Shown here one piece after another: positions 42,952 through 51,971 of a DNA stretch of 64,000 bases. The DNA comes from Natronoarchaeum mannanilyticum (lineage in GTDB: Archaea; Halobacteriota; Halobacteria; Halobacteriales; Natronoarchaeaceae). Position 1 is the first letter of the stretch. The number at the start of each line of letters is the position of its first letter. The notes beneath the pieces are model-generated. The model ran no database searches. It was not told the DNA's origin and saw nothing but the letters and a program-made list of their open reading frames with translations. Position numbers and translations under genes: made by a program. The stretch is from positions 620,001 through 684,000 of the forward strand of contig NZ_BAAADV010000001.1 in assembly GCF_039522665.1 (NCBI RefSeq), read 5' to 3'.

Positions 42952-43905
42952 ATGGCTGACAGGGACCCGGACGACCGGCGGGACGGCGACGACTGGGGAA
43001 ACCGCGACGACCGGGGAGACGGCAACGGCGAGGAGTGGGCAAGCGGCGACGATGACCGGTCGGAGGAACTGTCCTCGAACGGCGGCAGTCCGGACCCGGC
43101 GGGCGCCGCGCCGGGCGGAACCGACGGCCGGCTGACGATCAAGGGACTGCTCTCGACGACCGCGGTGTCGGCCGCGGTGCTCCTGCTCGGCGTCGCCGTC
43201 GGGATGGTCGGGCTGGTCGCCTCGATCACCGTGCTCTCCGTGGGGTTCGGCATGGGCTTTGACACCGGCCAGAACGTGACGGTACTCATCGTCCTCCAGC
43301 TCGTGCTGTTGCAGGGGGTCGGATTTGGCGTCGCCTCACTGGCCTATCTCCGGTACAGGGGCCTCGGCCTCGAGTACCTCCGCACTCGCTCTCCGACCTG
43401 GAGCGACGTCAAGTGGGTGGTCGGCATCTTCGTCGCGTCGTTCGCGATCCTGATCGCGGGCAACCTGTTCCTCTCGGCGCTCGGGCTCGGCGGGGAGGGC
43501 CACTCCATCGCCGAAACCGCGTCGGGGAACCCGGAGATCCTGCTCGCGCTGATCCCCCTGTCCTTTCTCCTGATCGGCCCCGGCGAGGAACTGCTGTTCC
43601 GCGGCGTCATCCAGAACGCGTTCGTCGACCGGATCGGCGTCAGAAGCGGCATCGCGGCGTCGAGCGCCTTTTTCGTCCTGATCCACCTGCCGAACTACAG
43701 CGGCCTCGAGGGGCTGCCGACGCTGGGACTGCTGTTCGTCATCAGCCTCACCTGGGGGTACGCCTACGAGCGGACGGACAGCCTGTTCGTGCCGGCGATG
43801 GCCCACGCCGCGTACAACGCCACGCAGTTCGGGCTCCTGTACATCACCCTGAAGTACGCGCCGGAGACGAGTTCGGCGCTGCTGAGTTCGGCGCTGCTGT
43901 TGTGA
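42952..43905 (+). CDS. CPBP-family intramembrane glutamic endopeptidase
   Basis: The 317 residues start with an acidic disordered region (1-60). About seven membrane helices follow, with the ABI motifs GPGEELLFRGVIQNAF (EExxxR type), FVLIHLPNYSG and MAHAAYNATQF. The family includes CAAX proteases and bacteriocin-related membrane peptidases. It stands alone. The C-terminus carries an exact 15-base tandem duplication (SALLSSALLL), discussed under findings. A TATA-like GTTTTTACC lies about 29 bases before the ATG. Confidence 0.9.
   Translation: MADRDPDDRRDGDDWGNRDDRGDGNGEEWASGDDDRSEELSSNGGSPDPAGAAPGGTDGRLTIKGLLSTTAVSAAVLLLGVAVGMVGLVASITVLSVGFGMGFDTGQNVTVLIVLQLVLLQGVGFGVASLAYLRYRGLGLEYLRTRSPTWSDVKWVVGIFVASFAILIAGNLFLSALGLGGEGHSIAETASGNPEILLALIPLSFLLIGPGEELLFRGVIQNAFVDRIGVRSGIAASSAFFVLIHLPNYSGLEGLPTLGLLFVISLTWGYAYERTDSLFVPAMAHAAYNATQFGLLYITLKYAPETSSALLSSALLL
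43869..43898 (+). repeat. 15-base tandem duplication near the CPBP stop
   Basis: Two perfect copies of GAGTTCGGCGCTGCT (43869-43883 and 43884-43898) lie inside the last codons, giving the repeated residues SSALL. It is a recent-looking in-frame duplication that extends the protein by five residues. Confidence 0.85.
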
Positions 43906-43926
43906 TCGGGTACGCTGCCCGTCTTC

Positions 43927-44082
43927 CTAGTCGCCGCGGAGCTTGTCGACCAGCCAGATCGCGGCGATGAACGGCGCCAGCGGTAACAGCAAGAACAGCG
44001 TGCCGGCGGCGAGCAGGAGCCCGATCGCGTTCATCCCGAGGTTCGGCTTGGCCGGGTTCGGTGACGTCGCCGAGCGAGTCAT
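43927..44082 (-). CDS. Small membrane protein, 51 aa
   Basis: MTRSATSPNPAKPNLGMNAI is followed by a single hydrophobic stretch (GLLLAAGTLFLLLPLAPFIA) and a charged end, VDKLRGD. It is a one-helix membrane protein; I recall DUF7535-type annotation. The ATG at 44082 is the only start in frame with a complete N-terminal. The function is unknown. It lies convergent with CPBP and is transcribed in the same direction as the carS gene upstream, with an 80-base gap. Confidence 0.7.
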   Translation of the reverse strand: MTRSATSPNPAKPNLGMNAIGLLLAAGTLFLLLPLAPFIAAIWLVDKLRGD

Positions 44083-44161
44083 ACGCTAGTGGTACGTGCC
44101 ACTTACCCAAGAAGTTTGCTCCGAACGAGCGTGTGCCGAGGTACGCAGCAGGCGACCGGCG

Positions 44162-44707
44162 CTACCAGGGCTCGTCCTTGAGGCCGAGCGCGTACGCGAT
44201 GCCGTTGGTCAGCAGGTGCAGCGCCGGCGTCAGCACGACGACGACGGCGAGCACGGGGAGGGTGAACCAGGCAGTGAACCAGTCGAACGCGACGATCGCG
44301 GTCAGGCCCAGCGAGACGATCACGAAGTCGAGCTGGTCGACGCCGGGGAACGCCGCGCCGCGCTCGCGACCCGTCCGGCGCTTGAGGAACGAAGCGAGGA
44401 TGTCGCCCAGCATCGCGCCAAAGGGGAGCGCGACCATCGCGGCCGCCGGGAACGTCGGCACTGCGACGCCGAGCGCGTCTTCGGCGCCGGGCGCCAGCGC
44501 GTTCAGCAGGGCTGCGAGCGCGACGCCGACCAATGTGCCGACCGCGGTGCCCCGCCAGGTCTTTCCGTCGCCGAGCACCCGGCGGCCGCCCCAGGTCCGG
44601 CCGCCGTCGATCGGTCGACCGCCCCCCGCGAGTACCGCCGCGTTGTTCGGCACGTACGCCGGGAGCATCGCCCAGACGGCGACGATCACGGCTTCGATAA
44701 CGCTCAT
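44162..44707 (-). CDS. carS: CDP-archaeol synthase (CarS)
   Basis: The 181-residue protein of archaeal phospholipid synthesis transfers CTP to 2,3-bis-O-geranylgeranylglycerol phosphate at the membrane. It has the hydrophobic N-terminus [20 protein letters not shown] followed by [38 protein letters not shown] and the C-terminal [17 protein letters not shown]. These are the CarS signatures. Five or six membrane helices are predicted. I chose the ATG at 44707. It is divergent from the proline dehydrogenase gene. Confidence 0.92.
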   Translation of the reverse strand: MSVIEAVIVAVWAMLPAYVPNNAAVLAGGGRPIDGGRTWGGRRVLGDGKTWRGTAVGTLVGVALAALLNALAPGAEDALGVAVPTFPAAAMVALPFGAMLGDILASFLKRRTGRERGAAFPGVDQLDFVIVSLGLTAIVAFDWFTAWFTLPVLAVVVVLTPALHLLTNGIAYALGLKDEPW

Positions 44708-44839
44708 GCCCGGGACCAGTCGGCCCCGCGATATAAACGCTCCCGATTCCGGGCGCTCCGGCGGCCGGCGCGACGCCGGCTCCGCACCGGCGAGCGCGAG
44801 CAGGCAAACGTTACAAGCCGTCGCCCCGAATCCGCCGAC

Positions 44840-45676
44840 ATGATCCCACCGATCGCCGACAACTTCGTCGCGGGCGAGACCGCGCCGGAGGCGATCGACC
44901 GCGCTCTGGAACTCGACGAGCGGGGAGTTTCGACGATCCTGAACCTGCTCGGGGAACACTACGAGCGACCGGAACCGGCCGCCGAGGACCGCGACGCGTA
45001 CGTCCGCCTGATCGAGGATCTCGACGACGCCGGCGTCGAGGCGTGCGTCTCGGTCAAGCCGTCGCAGCTGGGACTGGACCTCGGCAAGTCGACGTTCCGG
45101 TCGAACCTCGAGACGGTGGTCGAGACGGCCGCCGAGCGCGACGCGTTCGTCTGGATCGACATGGAGAACCACGAGACGACCGACGCGACGCTCGACGCCT
45201 TCGAGGCGCTGGCGACGACCCACGAGTGGACCGTCGGCGTCTGCCTGCAGGCCAACCTCAAGCGCACGCGCAAGGACCTCGCACGGCTGATCGACGTCCC
45301 CGGGAAGTTCCGGCTGGTGAAGGGCGCCTACGACGAGCCCGAGGACATCTCCTACACACGGAAAGCGCGCGTGAACGAGGAGTACCGCGAGCTGCTGCGC
45401 TACGCGTTGGCGAACCGCGAGCGCGGCATCGCCGTCGGCAGCCACGACCCCGCGATGATCGAACACGCCGGCGCGCTGGCCGCCGAGCACGGCGCCGACT
45501 TCGAGATCCAGATGCTGATGGGCGTTCGCGAGCCGGCCCAGTTCGACCTGGCGGCGGACTACGACGTCTACCAGTACGTCCCCTACGGCGACCGGTGGCT
45601 GTCGTACTTCTACCGGCGGGTCGCCGAGCGCCGGGAGAACGCGCTGTTCGCGGTGCGGGCGGCGCTGGGGGTGTAA
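44840..45676 (+). CDS. Proline dehydrogenase
   Basis: The 278-residue flavoenzyme has the proline oxidase barrel: [43 protein letters not shown] and the ending [20 protein letters not shown]. That ending matches the family's substrate-binding region. It oxidises proline to pyrroline-5-carboxylate. No P5C dehydrogenase is adjacent. The ATG at 44840 follows the carS promoter; the upstream frame continues only as a shadow of carS. Confidence 0.88.
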   Translation: MIPPIADNFVAGETAPEAIDRALELDERGVSTILNLLGEHYERPEPAAEDRDAYVRLIEDLDDAGVEACVSVKPSQLGLDLGKSTFRSNLETVVETAAERDAFVWIDMENHETTDATLDAFEALATTHEWTVGVCLQANLKRTRKDLARLIDVPGKFRLVKGAYDEPEDISYTRKARVNEEYRELLRYALANRERGIAVGSHDPAMIEHAGALAAEHGADFEIQMLMGVREPAQFDLAADYDVYQYVPYGDRWLSYFYRRVAERRENALFAVRAALGV

Positions 45677-45789
45677 ACGGGCCATTCTCCGCGGGACTGG
45701 ACGCGCGATTTGCGCTCGCCGCCCCGGCCGTGTCGTCACGCGATCAACAATAACAGCGCTGATTAGGCAGGGTTACAAAGGGGGTGGCA

Positions 45790-46548
45790 ATGGCAACGTG
45801 GAAGCGGGACTTCGCGAGCGGCCTCGTCGTTCTCGTCCCCATCATCGTCACGCTCTGGGTGCTGGTGTGGCTCTTTAACTTCATCTCGGGAGCGCCGCTG
45901 GTCAACGAGATCGACCAGGGACTGCTCGTCGACCTGGGGTTCGAAGGGATCGGCAACAGCGCCGTCAGCGCCGTTCGCGTGCTCGTGACGATCGTCGTGT
46001 TCCTGACCGTCGTGTTCGCGGTGGGCTACCTGATGCGTACGGCGCTGGGCAACGTCGCCGAGGACAAGCTCGACGACCTGATCAACCGCCTGCCGGGGCT
46101 TCGAGTCGTGTACAACGCCTCGAAGATGGCCGCCGAAACCGCGCTCGGGGGCACCGAAGCCCTCCAGACGCCCGTCAAGGTGGAAGTGTGGGACGGCGTC
46201 CGCATGACGGCGTTCAAGACGGGCAAGCGAACGGACGACGGCCGCGAGCTGCTCTTTATGCCGACGGCGCCGAACATCACCACCGGGTTCGTGATCGAGG
46301 TCGAGCCCGAGGACGTCCAGGAGATCGACGAGCGCGTCGAGGACGCGCTGACCCGGCTTCTGAGCGCGGGCTTCGGCGACGCCAAAAACACCGGTAGTAG
46401 CGGCCTCCACGGCGTCCCGATCGACGTCCACGAGGCCGACGACGAAGCGGGGCGGCTCGCGGGCGGCGAGAGCGGGGGACGAGCGGGAACAGCAGGCGAC
46501 CGCCGCGACGACGCCGACGGCCGGGTCGACGCCGGCGCGGACGAGTAG
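45790..46548 (+). CDS. DUF502 membrane protein
   Basis: The 252-residue protein has two hydrophobic helices (about 10-34 and 60-82) in the DUF502 pattern: WKRDFASGLVVLVPIIVTLW, RLPGLRVVYNASKMAAETAL, GTEALQTPVKVEV and LLFMPTAPNITTGFVIEVEP. A polar C-terminal tail follows (residues 215-252). The function is unknown; the family is widespread in prokaryotes. I chose the ATG at 45790; a GTG two codons earlier is possible. It converges on ilvE. Confidence 0.9.
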   Translation: MATWKRDFASGLVVLVPIIVTLWVLVWLFNFISGAPLVNEIDQGLLVDLGFEGIGNSAVSAVRVLVTIVVFLTVVFAVGYLMRTALGNVAEDKLDDLINRLPGLRVVYNASKMAAETALGGTEALQTPVKVEVWDGVRMTAFKTGKRTDDGRELLFMPTAPNITTGFVIEVEPEDVQEIDERVEDALTRLLSAGFGDAKNTGSSGLHGVPIDVHEADDEAGRLAGGESGGRAGTAGDRRDDADGRVDAGADE

Positions 46549-46611
46549 ACGCCGCGCTCTCGGACCTGTTTTGCGGAAATCGGGCCGTCGAACGGCCGAT
46601 GTTGCGCCGAC

Positions 46612-47541
46612 TCAGACGTACGTGAACCAGTCGGCGTACTCGTCGCCGGGGTCCTCGACGAGATCGAAGAAGCGCTGCTGGATCTCCTCGGTGACCGGGC
46701 CGCGCGTGCCCGAACCGATCTCGACGTTGTCGACCTGCCGGATCGGCGTGACCTCGGCGGCGGTACCGGTGAAGAACAGCTCGTCGGCGGTGTGGAGCTG
46801 GCCCCGCGAGATCGTCGCGTCGTCGTGGACCGTGTATCCCAGGTCGCGGGCGACCTCGATGACGCTCTGGCGCGTGATGCCGTCGAGGATCGACTGGGAC
46901 AGCGCCGGTGTGTACAGCTCGCCGTCGTTGACCATGAAGATGTTCTCGCCGGGGCCCTCCGCGACGTAGCCTTCCTTGTCGAGCACGATCGCCTCGGTGT
47001 ACCCGTTGCGCCGGGCCTCCTCGCCGGCGAGCATGCTGTTGACGTACAGTCCGGTCGTCTTGGCGTTGGTCGGAATCTGGCTCGAGGAGTGCTTGCGCCA
47101 CGAGGAGACCATCACCTCGACGCCGTTCTCCAGGGCCTCCTCGCCGAGGTACGCGCCCCACGGCCAGCAGGCGATGGCGACCCGCGTCGGACAGTCCTTC
47201 GGACTGACGCCGAGGCTGTTGTAGCCGTAGAACGCGATCGGGCGGATGTAACACGACTCGAGGTCCTGACGCCGGATGAGCTCCATCGTCGCCTCGGTGA
47301 GCTCCTCGCGGTCGTGCTCGATGTCCATCTCGTAGGGCTTTGCCGACTCGTAGAACCGGTCGAGGTGGGCGTCCCACCGGAAGACTGCCGGGCCGTCCGC
47401 GGTGTCGTAACAGCGGACTCCCTCGAAGATGCCGGTGCCGTAGTGAAGACCGTGCGTGAGGACGTGCACCTGGGCGTCGTCCCAGTCCTGGAACTCGCCG
47501 TCCATCCAGATGGTGTCGACGTCCATCTCGTCAAATCCCAT
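46612..47541 (-). CDS. ilvE: Branched-chain amino acid aminotransferase
   Basis: The 309-residue class IV PLP aminotransferase has the catalytic Lys161 in IPTNAKTTGLYVNSMLAGEE, the substrate-side arginine region YIRPIAFYGYNSLG and the glutamate in YVAEGPGENIFM. It interconverts Val/Leu/Ile with their keto acids. Length and motifs are standard. The gene is on the opposite strand to DUF502 and is followed in the same direction upstream by the information-processing operon, with a gap of about 95 bases. Confidence 0.94.
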   Translation of the reverse strand: MGFDEMDVDTIWMDGEFQDWDDAQVHVLTHGLHYGTGIFEGVRCYDTADGPAVFRWDAHLDRFYESAKPYEMDIEHDREELTEATMELIRRQDLESCYIRPIAFYGYNSLGVSPKDCPTRVAIACWPWGAYLGEEALENGVEVMVSSWRKHSSSQIPTNAKTTGLYVNSMLAGEEARRNGYTEAIVLDKEGYVAEGPGENIFMVNDGELYTPALSQSILDGITRQSVIEVARDLGYTVHDDATISRGQLHTADELFFTGTAAEVTPIRQVDNVEIGSGTRGPVTEEIQQRFFDLVEDPGDEYADWFTYV

Positions 47542-47637
47542 AGGCGCCCAATTGGACCCCGTCGTTAAGAGTGTTCACGGTTTGCAGGCGGGACGTTCCC
47601 GGGGCATCCGGCCGTCGGTCGGCGACCTCGGAGGACG

Positions 47638-48276
47638 CTACGCGTCAGTGTCCAGCAGCTCCCAGAGCCGATCGCGGTCGCCGTCCATGCGCTCCAGCAG
47701 ATCCCGAAACTCCGCGCGCGTCTCCGGCGTCACGTCGACGGCGACCATCCCGCGGTCGGGCTGGCCGTAGACGACCGTCGCGCCCTCGGGCGCGGCCAGC
47801 ACCGCCGGGAGCGTCGCGAGGTCCTCCTCGCCGTCGACGACGATCGTGGTCGGGCCGTCCCGCGCGACGGCGTCGCGCAGCGCGATCAAGAGCTCGTCCG
47901 TCAGGGTTCCCGCCGGGTTAGCGGCCTCGATGCGGTCCGCTCCGGCGTCGACTGCGTCGCGCACCTCGTCGTCGACCGCGTGGCGCTTCGTCCGGCCGTC
48001 GACCAGCGCGACGTCCGGTCGGCGGTCGGCGCGCTCGAAATGGTAGGTCACGATGTCGCCGACGGCGATCAGGGGATCGCCGGCCTCGTTCAGCAGTTCC
48101 TCAGCGTCGGTGTACAGCGGTCCGAGCGGATCTTTGAACGCCGCCCGCAGCTCGTCGGGGAGCCGGACGATGACCGTCGCGTCGCCGTCGGCTTCAGAAG
48201 GAGCACAGTCGCTGTCGGACGCCGACGGATCGGCGTTCTCGTCGTCTGCGGGAGAGTTGCCGTCGTCGCGGGCCAC
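47638..48276 (-). CDS. GTP-dependent dephospho-CoA kinase (DUF359)
   Basis: The 212-residue protein matches the archaeal DUF359 family (PF04019), now known as a GTP-dependent dephospho-CoA kinase, the last step of CoA synthesis. Visible features are IVRLPDELRAAFKDPLGPLY, VGDIVTYHF, LVDGRTKRHAVDDEV and TTIVVDGEEDLATLPAVLAA. I chose a GTG start at 48276, five bases after the Spt4 stop. An acidic N-terminal extension of about 30 residues precedes the domain. Operon position with Rpo7 and Spt4 is conserved in Archaea to my knowledge. Confidence 0.85.
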   Translation of the reverse strand: MARDDGNSPADDENADPSASDSDCAPSEADGDATVIVRLPDELRAAFKDPLGPLYTDAEELLNEAGDPLIAVGDIVTYHFERADRRPDVALVDGRTKRHAVDDEVRDAVDAGADRIEAANPAGTLTDELLIALRDAVARDGPTTIVVDGEEDLATLPAVLAAPEGATVVYGQPDRGMVAVDVTPETRAEFRDLLERMDGDRDRLWELLDTDA

Positions 48277-48281
48277 GCTGG

Positions 48282-48479
48282 CTACCGGACTTTCAGCGCG
48301 TACGCGCCGGGTTCGGTCACTTCCATCTCGGTGGCGATCCGGCTCTCCTCGGGGTGGGCGACGATGACGTAGCCCGCCCAGTCCTCGGTGAGGCTGCTCG
48401 ACCCGCAGGCGACGCAGGTCTGGTCGTCGGGGTCGTTGACGCGGTGGCACTCGCGACAGACGAGTCGATCCTCGGCCAT
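48282..48479 (-). CDS. spt4: Transcription elongation factor Spt4
   Basis: The 65-residue zinc protein MAEDRLVCRECHRVNDPDDQ has cysteines 8, 11, 22 and 25 for one zinc. It binds Spt5 and, with it, RNA polymerase to support elongation. The start overlaps the Rpo7 stop by one base (TGATG), indicating translational coupling. It is also called RpoE2 in older annotation. Spt5 is not in this window. Confidence 0.95.
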   Translation of the reverse strand: MAEDRLVCRECHRVNDPDDQTCVACGSSSLTEDWAGYVIVAHPEESRIATEMEVTEPGAYALKVR

Positions 48480-49051
48480 CAGCTCTCACCGGCTTGCGCC
48501 TGGCGCTCCTGGCGGTCCTCCTCGAGCCAGCCGTGCTTGCCGAGCCCGGGCTGCTTGGCCGTCAGGCCGATCTTGGAGTCCCGCGGGTTGCGCTCGTCGA
48601 TGCTCTTGGTGACGATGCGTGCGCGGACGGCGTCGTCGGTCCCCAGCGCGCGGTCGGACTCGTTGGAGGCCAGCCGCTGGTTCTCCGAGTCGAACGCGAG
48701 GTACTCGTTGGAGATCTGGGAGACGTGGAGCAGCCCGTCGACGGGGCCGATCCCGACGAACGCGCCGAACTCCACGGTCTCGACGACCGTCCCGTCGACG
48801 ACCTCCTGCATCTGGGGGTCGAACGTGACGGCGTCGAACTCGGCCTCGTAGTAGACGCCCGGCCGGTTGGGCAACACGGCGCCCTGTCCGATGTCGTGGA
48901 CGTTGACGACGCTGACGACGGAGCCCACGTCCTCGTCCATGCGCCCCTCGAGTTTGTCCTGCAGCAGCTTCTTGACGAGCTCCGGCGTGACGTTCGCGAG
49001 CTCGCGCGGCGGTACCTCGACCGTGTCCTTCAGTCTGACCCGTTTGTACAT
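48479..49051 (-). CDS. rpo7: RNA polymerase subunit Rpo7 (E')
   Basis: The 190-residue homologue of Rpb7 has a tip domain beginning MYKRVRLKDTVEVPPRELAN and an S1-like OB domain (EVVDGTVVETVEFGAFVGIG, HVSQISNEYLAFD). It forms the stalk of RNA polymerase with Rpo4 and binds exiting RNA. Rpo4 is not in the window. The stop overlaps spt4 by one base. The PIN-domain gene lies two bases upstream in the same direction. Confidence 0.95.
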   Translation of the reverse strand: MYKRVRLKDTVEVPPRELANVTPELVKKLLQDKLEGRMDEDVGSVVSVVNVHDIGQGAVLPNRPGVYYEAEFDAVTFDPQMQEVVDGTVVETVEFGAFVGIGPVDGLLHVSQISNEYLAFDSENQRLASNESDRALGTDDAVRARIVTKSIDERNPRDSKIGLTAKQPGLGKHGWLEEDRQERQAQAGES

Positions 49052-49053
49052 TG

Positions 49054-49440
49054 CTATGGTTGAGTAACTGCGAGTTTGTTCTTGCCCCTTAAACCAATTA
49101 CTGCGACGCCCGCGTCGAGCGCCCGCTCCTGTAAGGGCTGGTCGTTCGTGACGACGTAGTCCGCGACGCCCTCGCGGGCGAGTTCGACGACCGCGTCGTC
49201 GGCGTACGACGCCTCCGTGTCGACGAGCAGGCAGCGATCCGTCGCCAGATCGTGGCCCACGCTCGCCGCGATGCCCTCCTCGCCGCCCTTCTCGGCGAGC
49301 TTGCGGAGCTCCTCGACGACCGCCTGCGGGGCGGTCGGCTCGTGTCCGTCGAGGAGCCGTTCGAGCTCGTCGAACAGCCGGACGTCGAGTTCGACTGGCA
49401 TCATCAAGGCGTTCGTATCGACGACGACGGTCGAGACCAT
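49054..49440 (-). CDS. FCF1/Utp24-like PIN-domain protein
   Basis: The 128-residue PIN domain has the first acidic residue Asp8 in VVVDTNALMM, then Glu/Asp positions in ASYADDAVVELA and VVTNDQPLQERA. That tetrad makes a metal-dependent ribonuclease plausible. Its place between aIF2-gamma and Rpo7 is characteristic of the archaeal FCF1/Utp24-like protein, a probable pre-rRNA or ribosome-related nuclease. It is less likely to be a toxin, since no antitoxin is next to it. Confidence 0.88.
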   Translation of the reverse strand: MVSTVVVDTNALMMPVELDVRLFDELERLLDGHEPTAPQAVVEELRKLAEKGGEEGIAASVGHDLATDRCLLVDTEASYADDAVVELAREGVADYVVTNDQPLQERALDAGVAVIGLRGKNKLAVTQP

Positions 49441-49441
49441 C

Positions 49442-50674
49442 CTATCCCTGTAGCGTTCCGATGCCGATCAGCCGCCAGCGCGCGCCGACCCGGCGGTTGA
49501 TCGCGATTTTCGCGCCCTCGGCGGCGCAGACGGGCCGCTTGAGCGCGACCTCGCACTCGTCGTCGCGGGCGCTCGTGACCGATCCGACCGTCGTCGCGGT
49601 GCCGATCGTCAGCATCAGCGGCTCGCCGGTCGAGATCTCGTCGACCTCGCCGCTGTCCTGCCCGACGATCCGGTCGAGCAGGTCGACCTCCATCTCGAAG
49701 GAGTTCCACGTCGGCGGCAGCGTCCCCGGCGGTCCGGCGAGCTGGCCCGCGAGCGCGTCGCCCTTGGTGAGACTGGGATCGAGTCCGGTGCCGACGCCGA
49801 GCAGTCCGCCCGGCGTGACCGTCTCGACGTTCTCGCCGCCGGCCTGCAGCGAGCGGATCTCGGTCGTGATCGGCCGATACTCCGACTGTCCGCCCTCCTC
49901 GACCTCGCGACCGGGGCGGACCTCGATCTCCTCGCCGTCGTTCAGTTCACCTTGCGCGAGCGAGCCGCCCAGGACGCCGCCGGTGAGGTCCTCCCAGGTC
50001 GTGCCCGGGCGATTGATGTCGAAGCTGCGCGCGACGTGCATCCGGGCGTCGGCGTCGGGATCGCGATCCGGCGTCGGGATCTCCTCCTCGATCGCCTGGA
50101 TCAGCACGTCCATGTTGACCTCCTGCTGGGCGCTGATCGGGACGATCGGGGCGTCCTCGGCGACGGTTCCCTCGACGAACTCCTGGATCTCCTCGTAGCT
50201 CTCGCGGGCCCGATCGGCGTCGACGAGGTCGACCTTGTTCTGGACCACGACGATGTTGTCGATGCCGATGATGTCCAGGGCCATCAGGTGCTCTTCGGTC
50301 TGGGCCTGCGGGACCGGCTCGCTGGCGCTGATCACCAGCACCGCGCCGTCCATGATCGCCGCGCCCGAGAGCATCGTCGCCATCAGCGTCTCGTGACCCG
50401 GCGCGTCGACGAACGAAACGGTTCGGAGCGGTTCGCTGGGGGAGCCGTCTGCGCACTCTTCCTCGACGGTGTAGCGCTCGGGTTCCTCCAGGTCCGGACA
50501 TTCGCGGAACGTCGCGTCCGCGTAGCCGAGACGGATAGAGATACCCCGCTTCATCTCTTCGGAGTGCTGGTCGGTCCACTCGCCGGACAGGGCCTGCACG
50601 AGCGTGGTCTTGCCGTGATCGACGTGGCCGACCAGTCCGATGTTCACCTCCGGTTGTCGGTGATCGTCTGACAT
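49442..50674 (-). CDS. eif2g: Translation initiation factor aIF2, gamma subunit
   Basis: The 410-residue GTPase has G1 [18 protein letters not shown] (Walker A, 16-23), G3 [11 protein letters not shown]4 NKVDLVD and G5 SAQQEVNMD. It delivers initiator Met-tRNA to the small subunit, with alpha and beta subunits encoded elsewhere. Later OB-like domains complete the EF-Tu-type architecture. I chose the ATG at 50674. A TATA-like TTTATC on the minus strand lies 40 bases upstream. It heads the operon leading to the PIN gene, Rpo7, Spt4 and the DUF359 kinase. Confidence 0.95.
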   Translation of the reverse strand: MSDDHRQPEVNIGLVGHVDHGKTTLVQALSGEWTDQHSEEMKRGISIRLGYADATFRECPDLEEPERYTVEEECADGSPSEPLRTVSFVDAPGHETLMATMLSGAAIMDGAVLVISASEPVPQAQTEEHLMALDIIGIDNIVVVQNKVDLVDADRARESYEEIQEFVEGTVAEDAPIVPISAQQEVNMDVLIQAIEEEIPTPDRDPDADARMHVARSFDINRPGTTWEDLTGGVLGGSLAQGELNDGEEIEVRPGREVEEGGQSEYRPITTEIRSLQAGGENVETVTPGGLLGVGTGLDPSLTKGDALAGQLAGPPGTLPPTWNSFEMEVDLLDRIVGQDSGEVDEISTGEPLMLTIGTATTVGSVTSARDDECEVALKRPVCAAEGAKIAINRRVGARWRLIGIGTLQG

Positions 50675-50894
50675 ATGGGGAGTAATCTTGGTAGTTTTTC
50701 GCCCCGAACGACTGATAAACCTACTGTTCTCGACGCGCGATCCGGGGCGTGCGCCCCGCTCGCTCACAGCACTGTGGCCCGGGCCGCGTCGGTACCGGCC
50801 CGTGCGCTTCGGCGTCGGGACGCCGCTGCGGGGGCGCCGATCCGCGCTTCGGCGTCGTCGGTCGACTTTTGTTCGCCCGCGCCTACCTCCGGAC

Positions 50895-51878
50895 GTGCGC
50901 GAGTTCGCGTTCGAGCTGTCGCTGTGCGCCCACCTGGAGGCGACGACCGAGGACGTCGTGAGCCGCCAGCTCGGCGCCGGCGTCGACCGGCCGGGCAAGC
51001 GGATCGTCGACGTCGTTTGCGTCGAACCGGGGCCCGCCTTCGACGAGCGGACCGCGATCACCCCCGCCGTGATTCCCGACGCGGCGATCGAGTGCGACGC
51101 CGGACCGGGCCGGTTCCAGCCACGCGGCCGAGTCATCGACGGGCCGCCCGAGCACAAGCGTCACGTCGTCGAGCGGGCGGTCGAGGCGGGCTTTTTCGAG
51201 CGCGAGCGCCGCGGCGGCCGCGAGTACGTCCGACAGGTCGCGCGGTATCCCGACGACTGGTTCGGTCGGATCGTCGGCATCGAGAACAAGCCCGACCTCG
51301 GGACGCCGGGCGATCTCGAAACCCAGCTCCGCAAGGACGTCAGTCTCGCGCTGGTCGACGAGGCGATCCTGGCGACCGAGAGTCACGTCACCGGCGCCCA
51401 CCTGAACCGCATTCCCGAGGAGATCGGCGTCTGGCGCGTGGATCCGGACGCCGATCCCGAGAATCAGATCGACGTGCTCCGCGAGCCGACGCCGCTGGAC
51501 GTCGACGGACCGGGGATCGAACTCCACGACGAACGACCCGCCGAAGCCGGGATCTATCCGGCGACCGCCGCGGAGAAGGCCCGAGCGCGGCGTCAACTCG
51601 CCGAGCGCGCCTACGGGAAAGGGTGGCGCACCTACGAACTGCCGGGCTGCGGCGCCGCCGAGGCCGGCGAGCGCGAGGGCGTCGCCGGATTGCCCTACTG
51701 CGCCTGGAAGGGTCGGCTGGTCGATCCGGCGAGCGAGTGCGGACCGACTTGCGGCGGGTACGAGTCCGCTGAGCCGCCCGACGCCGACCTCGCCGCGGCG
51801 CGCGCGGAGAGCGCGCCGTGGGTCGCGGACCCCGAGGGGCGACAGCGGCGCCAGGCCGGGCTCGATCGGTTCGGGTGA
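50895..51878 (+). CDS. DUF5787 protein
   Basis: The 327-residue protein begins at a GTG ([17 protein letters not shown]) and ends with a Cys-rich patch ([20 protein letters not shown], then CGGY). The middle has [20 protein letters not shown] and [20 protein letters not shown], which resembles a restriction-endonuclease-like core (D...E-x-K). I recall the family as DUF5787. A nuclease role is a hypothesis. Upstream frames continue to 50688 but are Arg-rich and overlap a repeated segment, so the GTG is preferred. Confidence 0.8.
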   Translation: MREFAFELSLCAHLEATTEDVVSRQLGAGVDRPGKRIVDVVCVEPGPAFDERTAITPAVIPDAAIECDAGPGRFQPRGRVIDGPPEHKRHVVERAVEAGFFERERRGGREYVRQVARYPDDWFGRIVGIENKPDLGTPGDLETQLRKDVSLALVDEAILATESHVTGAHLNRIPEEIGVWRVDPDADPENQIDVLREPTPLDVDGPGIELHDERPAEAGIYPATAAEKARARRQLAERAYGKGWRTYELPGCGAAEAGEREGVAGLPYCAWKGRLVDPASECGPTCGGYESAEPPDADLAAARAESAPWVADPEGRQRRQAGLDRFG

Positions 51879-51971
51879 GACTGCTCCGGTTTCGTAGCGC
51901 GTATAGGCGCGGAATCGCCTACGATCCGACACGCACTCGGCGGGCGCCGTCCGCCGATTCTTCGATCTTCA

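Noticed and set aside
50688-50894. Upstream extension of the DUF5787 gene
   Set aside because: The extra 69 codons are Arg-rich and run through a repeated segment in the aIF2-gamma promoter region; the GTG at 50895 gives a natural N-terminus.
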